Assembly: GCA_022709995.1 (NCBI GenBank)
Contig: JAKLHU010000094.1
Span: 1 to 7,459 of the forward strand
Direction of reading: 5' to 3'
From: Verrucomicrobiota bacterium
GTDB taxonomy: Bacteria > Verrucomicrobiota > Lentisphaeria > Oligosphaerales > Oligosphaeraceae
Length of the DNA: 7,459 nt
A program made the position numbers and the translations under genes. Under the pieces are notes generated by a model. It did not search any database, had not been told where the DNA came from, and saw only the letters and a program-made list of their open reading frames with translations. This document shows positions 1 through 6,241 of the stretch, in pieces (positions within the stretch are counted from its first letter, which is position 1; the number at the start of each line of letters is the position of its first letter).

Positions 1-119
1 AGGCTCCCGATGCAGCCACGCAGCCGGCTGTCCTTCTTCCAGGTCACGAACGCGGCCCCGGCCTCGACGAGGCGCCCTTCGGGAGGCGAGAGGTCACGCT
101 TGCCCTCGGGGAGGCCGAG
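1..119 (-). pseudogene. AMMECR1-domain protein, internal fragment (broken)
   Basis: Read on the minus strand from about 119 down to 3, one uninterrupted frame ends in the AMMECR1 signature. The pattern is [19 protein letters not shown], with GAAFVTW encoded at about 39-59 and LRGCIGS at 3-23. In AMMECR1 family proteins a phrase of the form GAFVTL-K-G-LRGCIGS is the most conserved part of the domain, and its Cys is a family hallmark. The reading continues off the left edge, so the C-terminal part would lie outside the window. Its N-terminal side runs straight into clpP, with no start codon or ribosome site visible. The biochemical role of AMMECR1 proteins is poorly defined; many bacterial and archaeal versions lie beside Memo-like and radical-SAM genes (AmmeMemoRadiSam). 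No plus-strand frame here looks like the missing ClpP N-terminus. The family call rests on about 40 residues. Whether this is a real truncated gene or chimeric sequence cannot be decided here. Confidence 0.72.
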
Positions 120-536
120 AGCCCGGGCGGCAGCGTGACGGCCGGACTGGCCATTTACGACACGATGCAAATGATGTCCTGCGACGTCCGCACGTATTGC
201 GTCGGCCAGGCCGCCAGCATGGGGGCCATCCTCCTGGCGGCCGGCGCCCCCGGCAAGCGTTTCGGGCTGCCGCACGCCAGCATCATGGTGCACCAGCCCT
301 CCGGAGGCTATGAAGGCACGGCCGCCGACATCGACATCCATGCCCAGCATATCCTCCATATCCGCAGCGTGCTGTACGCTATCTTGTCGAAGCATATCGG
401 CAAACCGGCGGAGCAGATCCGGCAGGACAGCGAACGCGATTTCTTCCTGACCGCTGAAGCCGCCAAGAAGTACGGCATCGTCGATGAAGTCCTTGTTCCC
501 AAGAACAAGCCGGCCCGGGAAAACGCCGGGAAATAA
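120..536 (+). CDS. clpP: ATP-dependent Clp protease proteolytic subunit ClpP, 5'-truncated
   Basis: Serine peptidase subunit of the cytoplasmic Clp protease; with ClpX it degrades unfolded or tagged proteins inside a 14-subunit barrel. The homology begins abruptly with the family phrase [14 protein letters not shown] at 120 and runs to a TAA at 534-536. The catalytic triad is intact. The Ser is in GQAASMGA (codon 216-218), the His in MVHQPSGG (codon 291-293) and the Asp in ERDFFLT (codon 438-440). The Ser-His and His-Asp spacings of 25 and 49 residues equal those of E. coli ClpP. About the first 75 to 80 residues of a normal ClpP (roughly 195-205 residues) are missing. These include the axial N-terminal loop and the hydrophobic-pocket region that docks ClpX. 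The sequence left of 120 is an unrelated opposite-strand gene fragment. A GTG at 135 is inside the conserved phrase and is not a credible start. clpX follows after 85 nt, the usual gene pair. Confidence 0.95.
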   Translation, partial: SPGGSVTAGLAIYDTMQMMSCDVRTYCVGQAASMGAILLAAGAPGKRFGLPHASIMVHQPSGGYEGTAADIDIHAQHILHIRSVLYAILSKHIGKPAEQIRQDSERDFFLTAEAAKKYGIVDEVLVPKNKPARENAGK

Positions 537-544
537 GCAGCCAA

Positions 545-597
545 GGAGAGTGCCAGCCGGCCGGGCGGTTGCGTCCGCCGGCGGCGACCGGCTCTCC
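545..597 (+). other. Nested stem-loop in the clpP-clpX spacer
   Basis: The 85-nt spacer can fold into nested stems. GGAG (545-548) pairs with CTCC (594-597), and AGCCGG (555-560) pairs with CCGGCT (588-593). Inside these, CCGG(G)CGG (561-568, one bulged G) pairs with CCGCCGG (575-581) around a TTGCGT loop. There is no T-run behind it, so it does not look like a standard intrinsic terminator. It could affect mRNA processing or stability and the ratio of ClpP to ClpX. Such stems also arise by chance in GC-rich DNA. A weak ribosome-binding AAGG at 611-614 lies outside the fold, 7 nt before the clpX ATG. Confidence 0.35.
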
Positions 598-621
598 CCT
601 TTCGAACCATAAGGCCTTTTC

Positions 622-1884
622 ATGGGAAGAAAACGAACCAGTGAGCTTAATCCGCTGTGCTCCTTCTGCGGCCGCGAAATCCGCAACGAGCACCAGGGCG
701 TGCAGTCGCCTCTTGGAGAGGCGTGCATCTGCTCCGTCTGCGCCGAAATCACCAACGAACTGCTGAATCCGCCGAAGACCAAGTCGGCCAAAAACACCCG
801 TAGCGGCGACAAGATGACCGAGTACATGCCGAGGGTGCTCAAGCCGAGCGAACTGAAAAGTCATTTGGACGATTATGTCGTCGGCCAGGAGCAGGTGAAG
901 CGCGTCCTGGCGGTCGCCGTCCACAACCACTACAAGCGCCTGAAGTACCTGGCCGAGGGCGGCGCCGTCGCCAACGGCGTGGAGCTGGAAAAAAGCAACG
1001 TGCTGCTGATCGGCCCGACCGGCTCCGGCAAGACGCTGATGGCCAAGACGCTGGCCAAAAAGCTGGAGGTCCCTTTCGCCATGGGCGACGCCACGACGCT
1101 GACCGAGGCCGGCTATGTCGGCGAAGACGTCGAGAATATCCTCCTGCACCTGATCCAGGCCGCCGACTACAACATCGACAAGGCCCAGGTCGGCATCATC
1201 TACATTGATGAAATCGACAAGATTGCCAAGCGCTCGGAGAACGTCTCCATCACCCGGGACGTTTCTGGCGAAGGCGTGCAGCAGGCGCTGTTGAAAATTC
1301 TTGAAGGCACAGTTGCCAACGTGCCGCCGAAGGGCGGCCGGAAGCACCCGCAGGAGGAATATCTGCAGATCGACACCAGCAACATCCTGTTCATTTGCGC
1401 CGGCGCCTTCGTCGGCCTGGAGCAGATCATCAAGCGCCGGCTGGGCAGCCGCGTGCTGGGCTTCCATCGCGAAAAGACCGCCGGCACCCTCGACCTGGCC
1501 GAAAAAAATCCCGCCATTCTCGAATCTACCGAGCCGGAAGACCTGCTCAAGTTCGGCCTGATCCCGGAGTTCGTCGGCCGCCTGCCCGTGGTGGCGGCGC
1601 TGCGGGAATTGAGCAGCGACGACTTGATCACCATCCTGACGGCGCCGAAGAACGCCCTGGTCAAGCAGTACCAGGCCTTGTTCGACATGGAGGGCGCCAA
1701 GCTCGAGTTCGCGCCGGAGGCCCTGCGGGCCATGGCCGACCTGGCGGTCATCAAGGGCACGGGCGCCCGCGGCCTGCGCGCCATCCTCGAACGGCTCATG
1801 CTTGACATCATGTTCAATTTGCCGGAAAACAGCTCCCGCGAAAAAATTCTCGTCAGCGCGGACATGGTCAGGAACACACCGTAA
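622..1884 (+). CDS. clpX: ATP-dependent Clp protease ATP-binding subunit ClpX
   Basis: AAA+ unfoldase that recognises substrates, unfolds them with ATP and threads them into ClpP; cytoplasmic hexamer. 420 residues, close to the 424 of E. coli ClpX. The N-terminal zinc-binding domain has paired cysteines C13-x2-C16 and C37-x2-C40. Walker A is GPTGSGKT (131-138), the substrate-gripping pore loop is GYVG (164-167), and Walker B IIYIDEID has D196-E197. The arginine of EFVGR is R320 and the sensor-2 motif GARGLR lies at 381-386. The ClpP-docking loop, IGF in E. coli, reads LGF here (279-281, after RRLGSRV), a variant I believe is seen in some other phyla. The ATG at 622 gives the full zinc domain and has AAGG 7 nt upstream. 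It follows clpP by 85 nt, the common clpP-clpX order. The reading frame is complete and undisturbed. Confidence 0.98.
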   Translation: MGRKRTSELNPLCSFCGREIRNEHQGVQSPLGEACICSVCAEITNELLNPPKTKSAKNTRSGDKMTEYMPRVLKPSELKSHLDDYVVGQEQVKRVLAVAVHNHYKRLKYLAEGGAVANGVELEKSNVLLIGPTGSGKTLMAKTLAKKLEVPFAMGDATTLTEAGYVGEDVENILLHLIQAADYNIDKAQVGIIYIDEIDKIAKRSENVSITRDVSGEGVQQALLKILEGTVANVPPKGGRKHPQEEYLQIDTSNILFICAGAFVGLEQIIKRRLGSRVLGFHREKTAGTLDLAEKNPAILESTEPEDLLKFGLIPEFVGRLPVVAALRELSSDDLITILTAPKNALVKQYQALFDMEGAKLEFAPEALRAMADLAVIKGTGARGLRAILERLMLDIMFNLPENSSREKILVSADMVRNTP

Positions 1885-1900
1885 TCACAGGGAGGAATGA

Positions 1901-1920
1901 CGCGGTCGGCCGCGGTCGGC
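1901..1920 (+). repeat. Perfect 10-bp tandem duplication
   Basis: CGCGGTCGGC occurs twice without interruption in the 73-nt spacer between clpX and the amidase gene. Just before it, GGAGG (1891-1895) sits only one base from an ATG at 1897, too close to serve as its ribosome site. The repeat probably arose by replication slippage; no function is evident. Confidence 0.6.
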
Positions 1921-1957
1921 CATTTTCCTTCGCCATCCTGCTCAAAGGGGGGGCCAG

Positions 1958-2956
1958 ATGACCTTGGGGCGACTTTTCATCATCACGATCATGACGGTTC
2001 TGGCGGGACTGGCGTTCCCGGCCTCGAACGCGTCTGGATCGGCGCCGTCCCGGCCCTCCATCCGGTTCGTGCAGCAAGGCAAAATCAAGTATCTCTATCT
2101 GCGCGACGTGGCGTCGTACTACGGCATGCGCTACGCCGTCAGCGGCAAGACGGCGACCGTCGCCTCGGCGTATTCGCGCCTGCTGTTCACTCTGGACAGC
2201 CGGAGCATGACCCTGAACGGCGTCCGCGTCCACCTGGCCTTCGCCATCTCCCGCCGGGGCAAGGATTACCTACTCAGCATCAATGACTTCCAGCTGCTGC
2301 TCGATCCCATTCTGCGACCGGCCGCCCTGCCCCGACGGACCATCCGCAAAATTGTCCTCGACCCGGGGCACGGCGGCAAAGACGTCGGCGCCGTGGCGGA
2401 CGGCACCCTGGAGAAGACCATCAATCTGCAGGTGGCCACGCGTCTGGCAGCAAAACTGCGGCAGCGAGGATACACGGTCGTCACCACCAGAAAATCCGAC
2501 ACCCCGGTCAGCCTGTCGCAGCGGGTGGAAAGCACCAGCAAGTGGGGCGCCGACCTGTTCATCAGCTTGCATTGCAACTCCGCCGAAGCCAGCGTGTCCG
2601 GACTGGAAATCTTCTCCGCCACCTGGCATGGGACGCCGCCGACGGGTGACCTGGTTCCCGCCAAGGAGCGCTGCCCGGCCAATGCCTTTGACCGCGAAAA
2701 CTCCTATTTGTCATTTACGACCCAGAAAGCCTTGCTGGACGCTACGAAGGCCTCGGACCGCGGCATCAAGCGGCGGCGGTTTTCTGTCATCCGCGACATC
2801 ACCTGCCCCGGCATGCTGGTTGAAATGGGGTTCCTCAGCAACAATACCGAACGACAACTGCTCAAACAGGCCAACCGGCAGGATGCCATCGCCAAGGCCA
2901 TTGCCGATGCCGTTGACAAATTCCGGACGACGCTCGCCCCGCCGCCGGCCCGATGA
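1958..2956 (+). CDS. Exported N-acetylmuramoyl-L-alanine amidase (Amidase_3)
   Basis: Zinc-dependent peptidoglycan amidase that cuts the bond between muramic acid and the L-Ala of the stem peptide, probably outside the inner membrane for wall remodelling or daughter-cell separation. 332 residues. Residues 1 to about 26 look like a signal peptide: an Arg near the start, a hydrophobic stretch over 6-20, then a small-residue Ala-Ser region. Residues about 35-118 form a domain resembling the copper-amine-oxidase N-terminal-like fold often placed before amidases (YLYLRDVASYYG, then a FTLDSRSMTLNGV-type segment); this call is tentative. The catalytic domain spans about 130-325. The likely zinc ligands are H138 (LDPGHGG), E152 (LEKTINL) and H205 (ISLHCNS), and the catalytic Glu is E289 (MLVEMGFLSN). 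The ATG at 1958 follows a run of seven G (1947-1953). It resembles AmiC-type enzymes in the catalytic domain, but I do not assign a symbol. Two TGA codons in a row end it. Confidence 0.93.
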   Translation: MTLGRLFIITIMTVLAGLAFPASNASGSAPSRPSIRFVQQGKIKYLYLRDVASYYGMRYAVSGKTATVASAYSRLLFTLDSRSMTLNGVRVHLAFAISRRGKDYLLSINDFQLLLDPILRPAALPRRTIRKIVLDPGHGGKDVGAVADGTLEKTINLQVATRLAAKLRQRGYTVVTTRKSDTPVSLSQRVESTSKWGADLFISLHCNSAEASVSGLEIFSATWHGTPPTGDLVPAKERCPANAFDRENSYLSFTTQKALLDATKASDRGIKRRRFSVIRDITCPGMLVEMGFLSNNTERQLLKQANRQDAIAKAIADAVDKFRTTLAPPPAR

Positions 2957-2972
2957 TGACCCGCCGGCCCGA
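2942..2972 (+). repeat. 12-bp direct repeat across the amidase stop codon
   Basis: CCGCCGGCCCGA is found at 2942-2953, encoding the end of the amidase (PPAR), and again at 2961-2972 just past the double TGA stop. The spacing is 19 bp. It looks like a local duplication in GC-rich sequence; it may allow small slippage changes at the C-terminus. No regulatory role can be read from it. Confidence 0.5.
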
Positions 2973-3047
2973 AACGCCGGCGCCGTCGTGAAATCCAATC
3001 GGGGCGCATCACCAGAAGTTGGCTGACCGAAAGCACAGGAGATTGCC

Positions 3048-3479
3048 ATGCCCTACGCCGACGATTGTGTTTTCTGCAAGATACTGCAAAAGCAGATTCC
3101 CGCGGCGCCGGTCTATGAGGATGATCTCGTCCTGGCCTTTCTGGACATCGCGCCGTTCAACTTCGGCCATACGGTCGTCGTCCCGAAAGACCACCACCAC
3201 AGCTGCACCACCCTGGGCGGCGACTACCTGGCCCGGATGATGCAGGTGGCGCCAAAGATCGCCGCCGCGATCATGCGCGCCACCGAGGCCGAGGGCTTCA
3301 ACCTCTTCCTCAACAATGGCAGCGTCGCCGGCCAGGTCGTGCCGCATGTCCACCTGCATATCCTGCCGCGCTTTGCCCATGACGGCGTCCTGATGACGGC
3401 CTCCACCCGGAAATACGACTCTCCCCAGACCATGACCGACCTGGCGGAAAAAATCAAACAGCGGGTCACCCATGCCTGA
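3048..3479 (+). CDS. HIT-family protein (histidine-triad nucleotide hydrolase)
   Basis: Small cytoplasmic enzyme of the histidine triad superfamily, which hydrolyses nucleoside phosphoramidates, aminoacyl-adenylates or dinucleoside polyphosphates. The exact substrate cannot be told from sequence. 143 residues, typical for the HinT/Fhit-like branch. The triad H-V-H-L-H-I lies at 100-105 with H102 the likely nucleophile. The N-terminal DDCVFCKIL supplies C7-x2-C10, and the Asp-His-His-His run at 48-51 may help bind a structural zinc as in other CxxC HIT proteins. The family phrase NFGHTVVVPK is at 38-47 and NNGS-AGQ-VPHVHLH at 89-104. The start is supported by AGGAGA at 3037-3042, five bases before the ATG. 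Its stop overlaps the next gene by 8 nt, implying coupled translation. Confidence 0.95.
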   Translation: MPYADDCVFCKILQKQIPAAPVYEDDLVLAFLDIAPFNFGHTVVVPKDHHHSCTTLGGDYLARMMQVAPKIAAAIMRATEAEGFNLFLNNGSVAGQVVPHVHLHILPRFAHDGVLMTASTRKYDSPQTMTDLAEKIKQRVTHA

Positions 3480-3897
3480 ACACGATGCGGAATTTTCGGA
3501 AACGATCGCCGCCTTCTGCCGGCGCAAGCCGCGCTTCCAGATCGGGGCTTATGCCTTCATGCGCGACGCCGTGGGATTTACGATGCAGACGGTTAGCCGG
3601 GAAAACCCCAAGACGAACGCCCCCCGCCATGTCAGCGGCCAGGAACTGCTCGACAAAATCCGGTTGTTCCTGCTCTTGAAATACGGCCCGATGGCACGCC
3701 AGGTCCTGGATTACTGGGGAGTGACCAATACCGAGGATTTTGGCGAAATCGTGTTTGACATGGTCGGCCTGGAACTGCTGTCGGTCAGCCCGAAAGACAG
3801 CATCGACGACTTCATGCACGGATTTGATTTTGACGAAGCCCTGGTCAAGCCCTTCCAGGTCTCGGGACCGTTTCCCGACCTGCCGAAAATGGATTGA
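3472..3897 (+). CDS. Conserved PVC-group protein, Minf_1886 / Plancto-Ver family
   Basis: 141-residue soluble protein of unknown function. It matches my memory of a small family found in Planctomycetes, Verrucomicrobia and relatives (named Minf_1886, TIGR04138). Family features visible are FQIGAYAFMRDAVGFT (22-37), RHVSGQELLDKIR (52-64), KYGPMARQVLDYWGV (70-84), the strongly conserved TEDFGEIVFDMV (87-98), and an acidic end, DDFMHGFDFDEALVKPF (112-128). There is no signal peptide or membrane segment, and no obvious catalytic motif. The ATG lies inside the end of the HIT gene (ATGCCTGA overlap), so translation is probably coupled and no strong ribosome site is needed. The family name is well supported by the motif order but not checked by search. 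It is the best evidence in the window for a PVC bacterium. Confidence 0.85.
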   Translation: MPEHDAEFSETIAAFCRRKPRFQIGAYAFMRDAVGFTMQTVSRENPKTNAPRHVSGQELLDKIRLFLLLKYGPMARQVLDYWGVTNTEDFGEIVFDMVGLELLSVSPKDSIDDFMHGFDFDEALVKPFQVSGPFPDLPKMD

Positions 3898-3912
3898 CCG
3901 GAAAAGTTACGC

Positions 3913-3940
3913 GGCGGCCAGCTTCCGGGAAGCGGCCGCC
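3913..3940 (+). other. Strong hairpin between the PVC protein and orphan gene
   Basis: GGCGGCC(A)GCTT (3913-3924) pairs with AAGCGGCCGCC (3930-3940) around a five-base CCGGG loop: 11 base pairs with a single bulged A. It starts 16 nt after the stop codon of the preceding gene. No T-run follows, so it is not a textbook intrinsic terminator. It could be a weak or Rho-assisted terminator or an mRNA-stabilising 3' end. It ends about 40 nt before the ribosome site of the next gene and does not cover it. Confidence 0.45.
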
Positions 3941-3981
3941 AGATGCCCGAAGCCGCGAAACGCCGTCCGGCCCGGCCAAGC

Positions 3982-3986
3982 AGGAG
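3982..3986 (+). promoter_or_regulatory. Ribosome binding site that sets the orphan-gene start
   Basis: AGGAG lies five bases before the ATG at 3992. It is the only good Shine-Dalgarno match near this frame, so it favours 3992 over any start in the open stretch back to 3740. Confidence 0.7.
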
Positions 3987-3991
3987 CAAAG

Positions 3992-5194
3992 ATGGAAACA
4001 CCGACCATGATGACTATTCAATTGCCCGGCGGATGGTTGCTCCGGCACGGCCAGAAAACCTGCGGCGGACCAGCCGAACTGGCCTGGAACGGCAAGACCG
4101 TCCTGCGCGATTTCCAGTGCCGGTTCGACGCGCTCACCGATGCGGCCTTCGCCGTCCGAACGGTGCGCTTTTTCCGCAAGGGCGGGCAGGGCGTGGCCAG
4201 CAGTGAAGGGCAAGTCAACCCGCTGACAGGCAACGCGTTGCGCCAAATAACCCGCTATGGGGCCAATGCCGCCCGCGTGACCTGGGACGTCGCCTGGCGC
4301 AAAGACACCGCCGCCAAGATCGGCGTCGAAATCGGCTCGGCGACCCTGGTCGGCGTCTGGCGCCGCGTCCTGGTCATCCCCGATTTCGCGGCCTGGGCCA
4401 ACGGCCAGACCGCCCAATGGCATGACCTGCAGCCGGGGAAAACCCTGGTCATCAGCCCGATTCCGCTCGCTGTCGTCGGCGAACGCGACGACGGCGTGCA
4501 GGTCGAGTTCTCCATGGGCTTTGATGTCTGGCGCTGGCAGCGCGGCCTGGGCGACTTCGGCCCCGGCAGTTCGCAGGTCGCTTTCACGGTCAATGACCAG
4601 GACGTGACTTTCCAGCGCCAGATCCTCCGGGGCGGCGAGGATGTCGTGCCCGCAGCTCGGGAATACCGCTTCTGTTCGCAAATCGCCTGGCGGGCGCCGG
4701 CGCCCGCGGCGCCCGCGGCGTTCCCGCCCGCGGCGCCCCTGGCGTTTCAGGCTGACGGCAACGGTCTGGCGGCGCTGCCGGCGGCCGGTTCCGACGGCGT
4801 ACTGTCCTTCGCCCTTGATTTTGCCGCCATGCCGGTCGCGCCATCCGCCCGCCGCGACGACGGCTCCGGCCTGCCTTGCTGGGAAAGCAATGTCACGCAG
4901 CGGGCCGCCCGCCGCGCCATCCGGCAGATCGCCGCCGCGGGCGCAACCGGCTTTCTGCGCCTCGATGGCCTCACCCCGGGCCGGTGCCAGGACGGCTCGC
5001 ACTGCGACCGAAAGCACGGAGCCGCCCATTGGGACCTGCAGGGCATCCTCACCTTTGCCGCCTGGGCCCGGCAATGTCTCGGCGACGGCTGGACGATGAC
5101 AGCGCCGCAACCGCATGACCCTTGGCTGCTGCTGCCGTCGCTGGCAGATCCCCTGGCCGTGACCGGCTTCAGAACCTCGACCGATGAAGAATAA
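3992..5194 (+). CDS. Unrecognised 400-residue protein, probably two-domain
   Basis: I do not recognise this gene. The frame is open from 3740, but that part overlaps the preceding gene. AGGAG at 3982-3986, five bases before the ATG at 3992, fixes a 400-residue product; ATGs at 4007 and 4010 are alternatives. There is no signal peptide or membrane segment. Residues about 8-235 are rich in short alternating hydrophobic stretches and aromatic residues (for example ARVTWDVAWRK 94-104, VEFSMGFDVWRWQRGLG 171-187), suggesting a beta-sandwich-like domain. Residues 235-251 are an Ala/Pro linker. Residues about 253-400 look mixed alpha/beta and include CWESNVTQRAARRAIRQ (296-312) and a Cys/His-rich stretch, RCQDGSHCDRKHGAAHW (331-347), with C332, H337, C338, H342 and H346. 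That stretch could bind metal, but the spacing matches no finger I know. Its final 11 nt overlap rbgA, suggesting translational coupling. Codon use (GC-ending) matches its neighbours, so recent transfer is not indicated. Confidence 0.85.
   Translation: METPTMMTIQLPGGWLLRHGQKTCGGPAELAWNGKTVLRDFQCRFDALTDAAFAVRTVRFFRKGGQGVASSEGQVNPLTGNALRQITRYGANAARVTWDVAWRKDTAAKIGVEIGSATLVGVWRRVLVIPDFAAWANGQTAQWHDLQPGKTLVISPIPLAVVGERDDGVQVEFSMGFDVWRWQRGLGDFGPGSSQVAFTVNDQDVTFQRQILRGGEDVVPAAREYRFCSQIAWRAPAPAAPAAFPPAAPLAFQADGNGLAALPAAGSDGVLSFALDFAAMPVAPSARRDDGSGLPCWESNVTQRAARRAIRQIAAAGATGFLRLDGLTPGRCQDGSHCDRKHGAAHWDLQGILTFAAWARQCLGDGWTMTAPQPHDPWLLLPSLADPLAVTGFRTSTDEE
4703..4735 (+). repeat. GC-rich 9-bp repeats encoding the Ala/Pro linker
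   Basis: CCCGCGGCG occurs at 4703-4711, 4712-4720 and 4727-4735, the first two back to back. It lies within the part of the orphan gene that encodes the Ala/Pro-rich linker around residue 240. This is a likely slippage-prone spot where linker length could differ between strains. Confidence 0.7.
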
Positions 5195-6233
5195 CACCCC
5201 TTCCATCACCAGCGACCCCTTCGCCGGCATGACGTTGACAGGCTGGTACCCCGGCCATATGCTGAAGGCGACCCGCCAGATGCAGGAAGTCATCAGCCTG
5301 GTCGACCTGGTCGTCGAACTGGCCGACGCCAGAGCCCCGGCGTCGTCGCGGAATCCGGAAATCCGCGGTTACTTTCCCAACAAGCCGTTTCTGCTGGTCG
5401 CCAACAAGACCGACCTCGCCGACCCGGCGGCCTGCCGTCTCTGGGGAAAATGGTTCGCCGAGCAGGGCGAACGCGCCTTTTTCCTGGATTCGCGCCGGAT
5501 TGCCAACATCCGCGGGTTGACGGAGTTATGGCGTCGGATCGTGCTGGAGACCAGGGCGGCCCGCGGGGCGACGCGCCCCCTCAACCGGCCCGCCCGGATC
5601 ATGATCGTCGGCGCTCCCAATGTCGGCAAGTCGACCCTGGTCAACCATTTGCACAACCGCAACCAGGCCAAGGTCGGCCCCAAACCCGGCGTGACCCGCC
5701 ACAACCAGTGGATAGCCCTGGACAACGATGTCGAACTGCTGGACACCCCGGGCATCCTGTGGCCGCGCATCCGCGACAAGAAGCATGAACTGCTGCTGAC
5801 CCTGCTCGGCATCATGAAGGAAGACTTGATTCTGCCGACTCTCGTCGTCGAGTATTTCTGTTGGGAAATCCGCCGCCTGGAAAACGGCGCGGCGGTGAAG
5901 TGGGACACCCTCGGGCTGGCCGCTCCGCCGGCGGACGGCGCCGAGCTGCTCAAGGCCCTGGCCAGTCGCCGCGGCCTGCTCCGACCCGGAGGCATCCCCG
6001 ACCTCGACCGCGCCGCCATCGCCATTATCAAGGATTTCCGCAACGCCAGACTCGGACGCCTCACCTTCGAACTGCCCCCCAAAACCGCCAACCAGCCCGA
6101 ATTGGGCCCGCCCCGCCAAAATCCGTCGACAACACCGGCCGCCGCCGGCCGCGTTCCCGAGCCCAACCCCGATTCCGATTCCAATTTCGATTCCGATTCC
6201 AATCCCGGCCCCGGCCCCGAAGCCGGGCTCTGA
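5184..6233 (+). CDS. rbgA: Ribosome biogenesis GTPase RbgA (YlqF)
   Basis: Circularly permuted GTPase that acts late in assembly of the large (50S) ribosomal subunit. 349 residues; typical RbgA is about 280-300. The N-terminal signature WYPGHM is at 21-26. The GTPase motifs come in permuted order: G4 NKTD (74-77), then G1 GAPNVGKST (143-151), G2 threonine in PGVT (T171), and G3 DTPG (187-190). The C-terminal family domain is visible as RRGLLRPGGIPDLDRAA (262-278) and DFRNARLGRLTFE (284-296). Residues from about 300 are an extra low-complexity tail rich in Pro, Asp, Ser and Gly, encoded by an 18-bp tandem duplication. The ATG at 5184 overlaps the previous gene by 11 nt and suggests coupling. 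An internal ATG at 5229 would start the protein close to WYPGHM, as in many homologues, and cannot be excluded; neither ATG has a clear ribosome site. Confidence 0.95.
   Translation: MKNNTPSITSDPFAGMTLTGWYPGHMLKATRQMQEVISLVDLVVELADARAPASSRNPEIRGYFPNKPFLLVANKTDLADPAACRLWGKWFAEQGERAFFLDSRRIANIRGLTELWRRIVLETRAARGATRPLNRPARIMIVGAPNVGKSTLVNHLHNRNQAKVGPKPGVTRHNQWIALDNDVELLDTPGILWPRIRDKKHELLLTLLGIMKEDLILPTLVVEYFCWEIRRLENGAAVKWDTLGLAAPPADGAELLKALASRRGLLRPGGIPDLDRAAIAIIKDFRNARLGRLTFELPPKTANQPELGPPRQNPSTTPAAAGRVPEPNPDSDSNFDSDSNPGPGPEAGL
6171..6206 (+). repeat. 18-bp tandem duplication in the rbgA tail
   Basis: Two adjacent 18-bp units (6171-6188 and 6189-6206) each read GATTCC GATTCC AAT plus TTC or CCC, themselves built on a 6-bp period. 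Two GGCCCC hexamers follow at 6207-6218. In the rbgA frame they encode DSDSNF-DSDSNP-GPGP. All units are in frame, so gain or loss of copies would change tail length without breaking the protein. Confidence 0.85.
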
Positions 6234-6241
6234 TTCAGCGA

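Noticed and set aside
135..137. GTG as the start of a short ClpP
   Set aside because: It lies inside the conserved SPGGSV phrase, whose preceding residues are in frame from 120. No ribosome site precedes it, and a ClpP starting there would lack an essential part of the fold.
379..1467. 362-codon minus-strand frame across clpP and clpX
   Set aside because: Both plus-strand genes are unmistakable, and the minus frame has no recognisable domain or ribosome site.
1897..2286. ATG after GGAGG, opening a 129-codon plus frame
   Set aside because: The GGAGG is only one base from the ATG, and the frame overlaps the amidase signal peptide and N-domain in another phase. The product shows no family resemblance.
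2908..2920. TTGACA resembling a -35 promoter element (also near 5235)
   Set aside because: Both lie inside coding sequence (the end of the amidase gene and the start of rbgA), and I see no convincing -10 box at the right distance.
3845..5293. 482-codon open frame on the minus strand
   Set aside because: It lies opposite the PVC gene, the orphan gene and the rbgA start. GC-rich coding DNA often leaves the opposite strand open. The predicted protein is Gly/Arg-rich with no family motif, while the plus frame has a good ribosome site and coupled neighbours.
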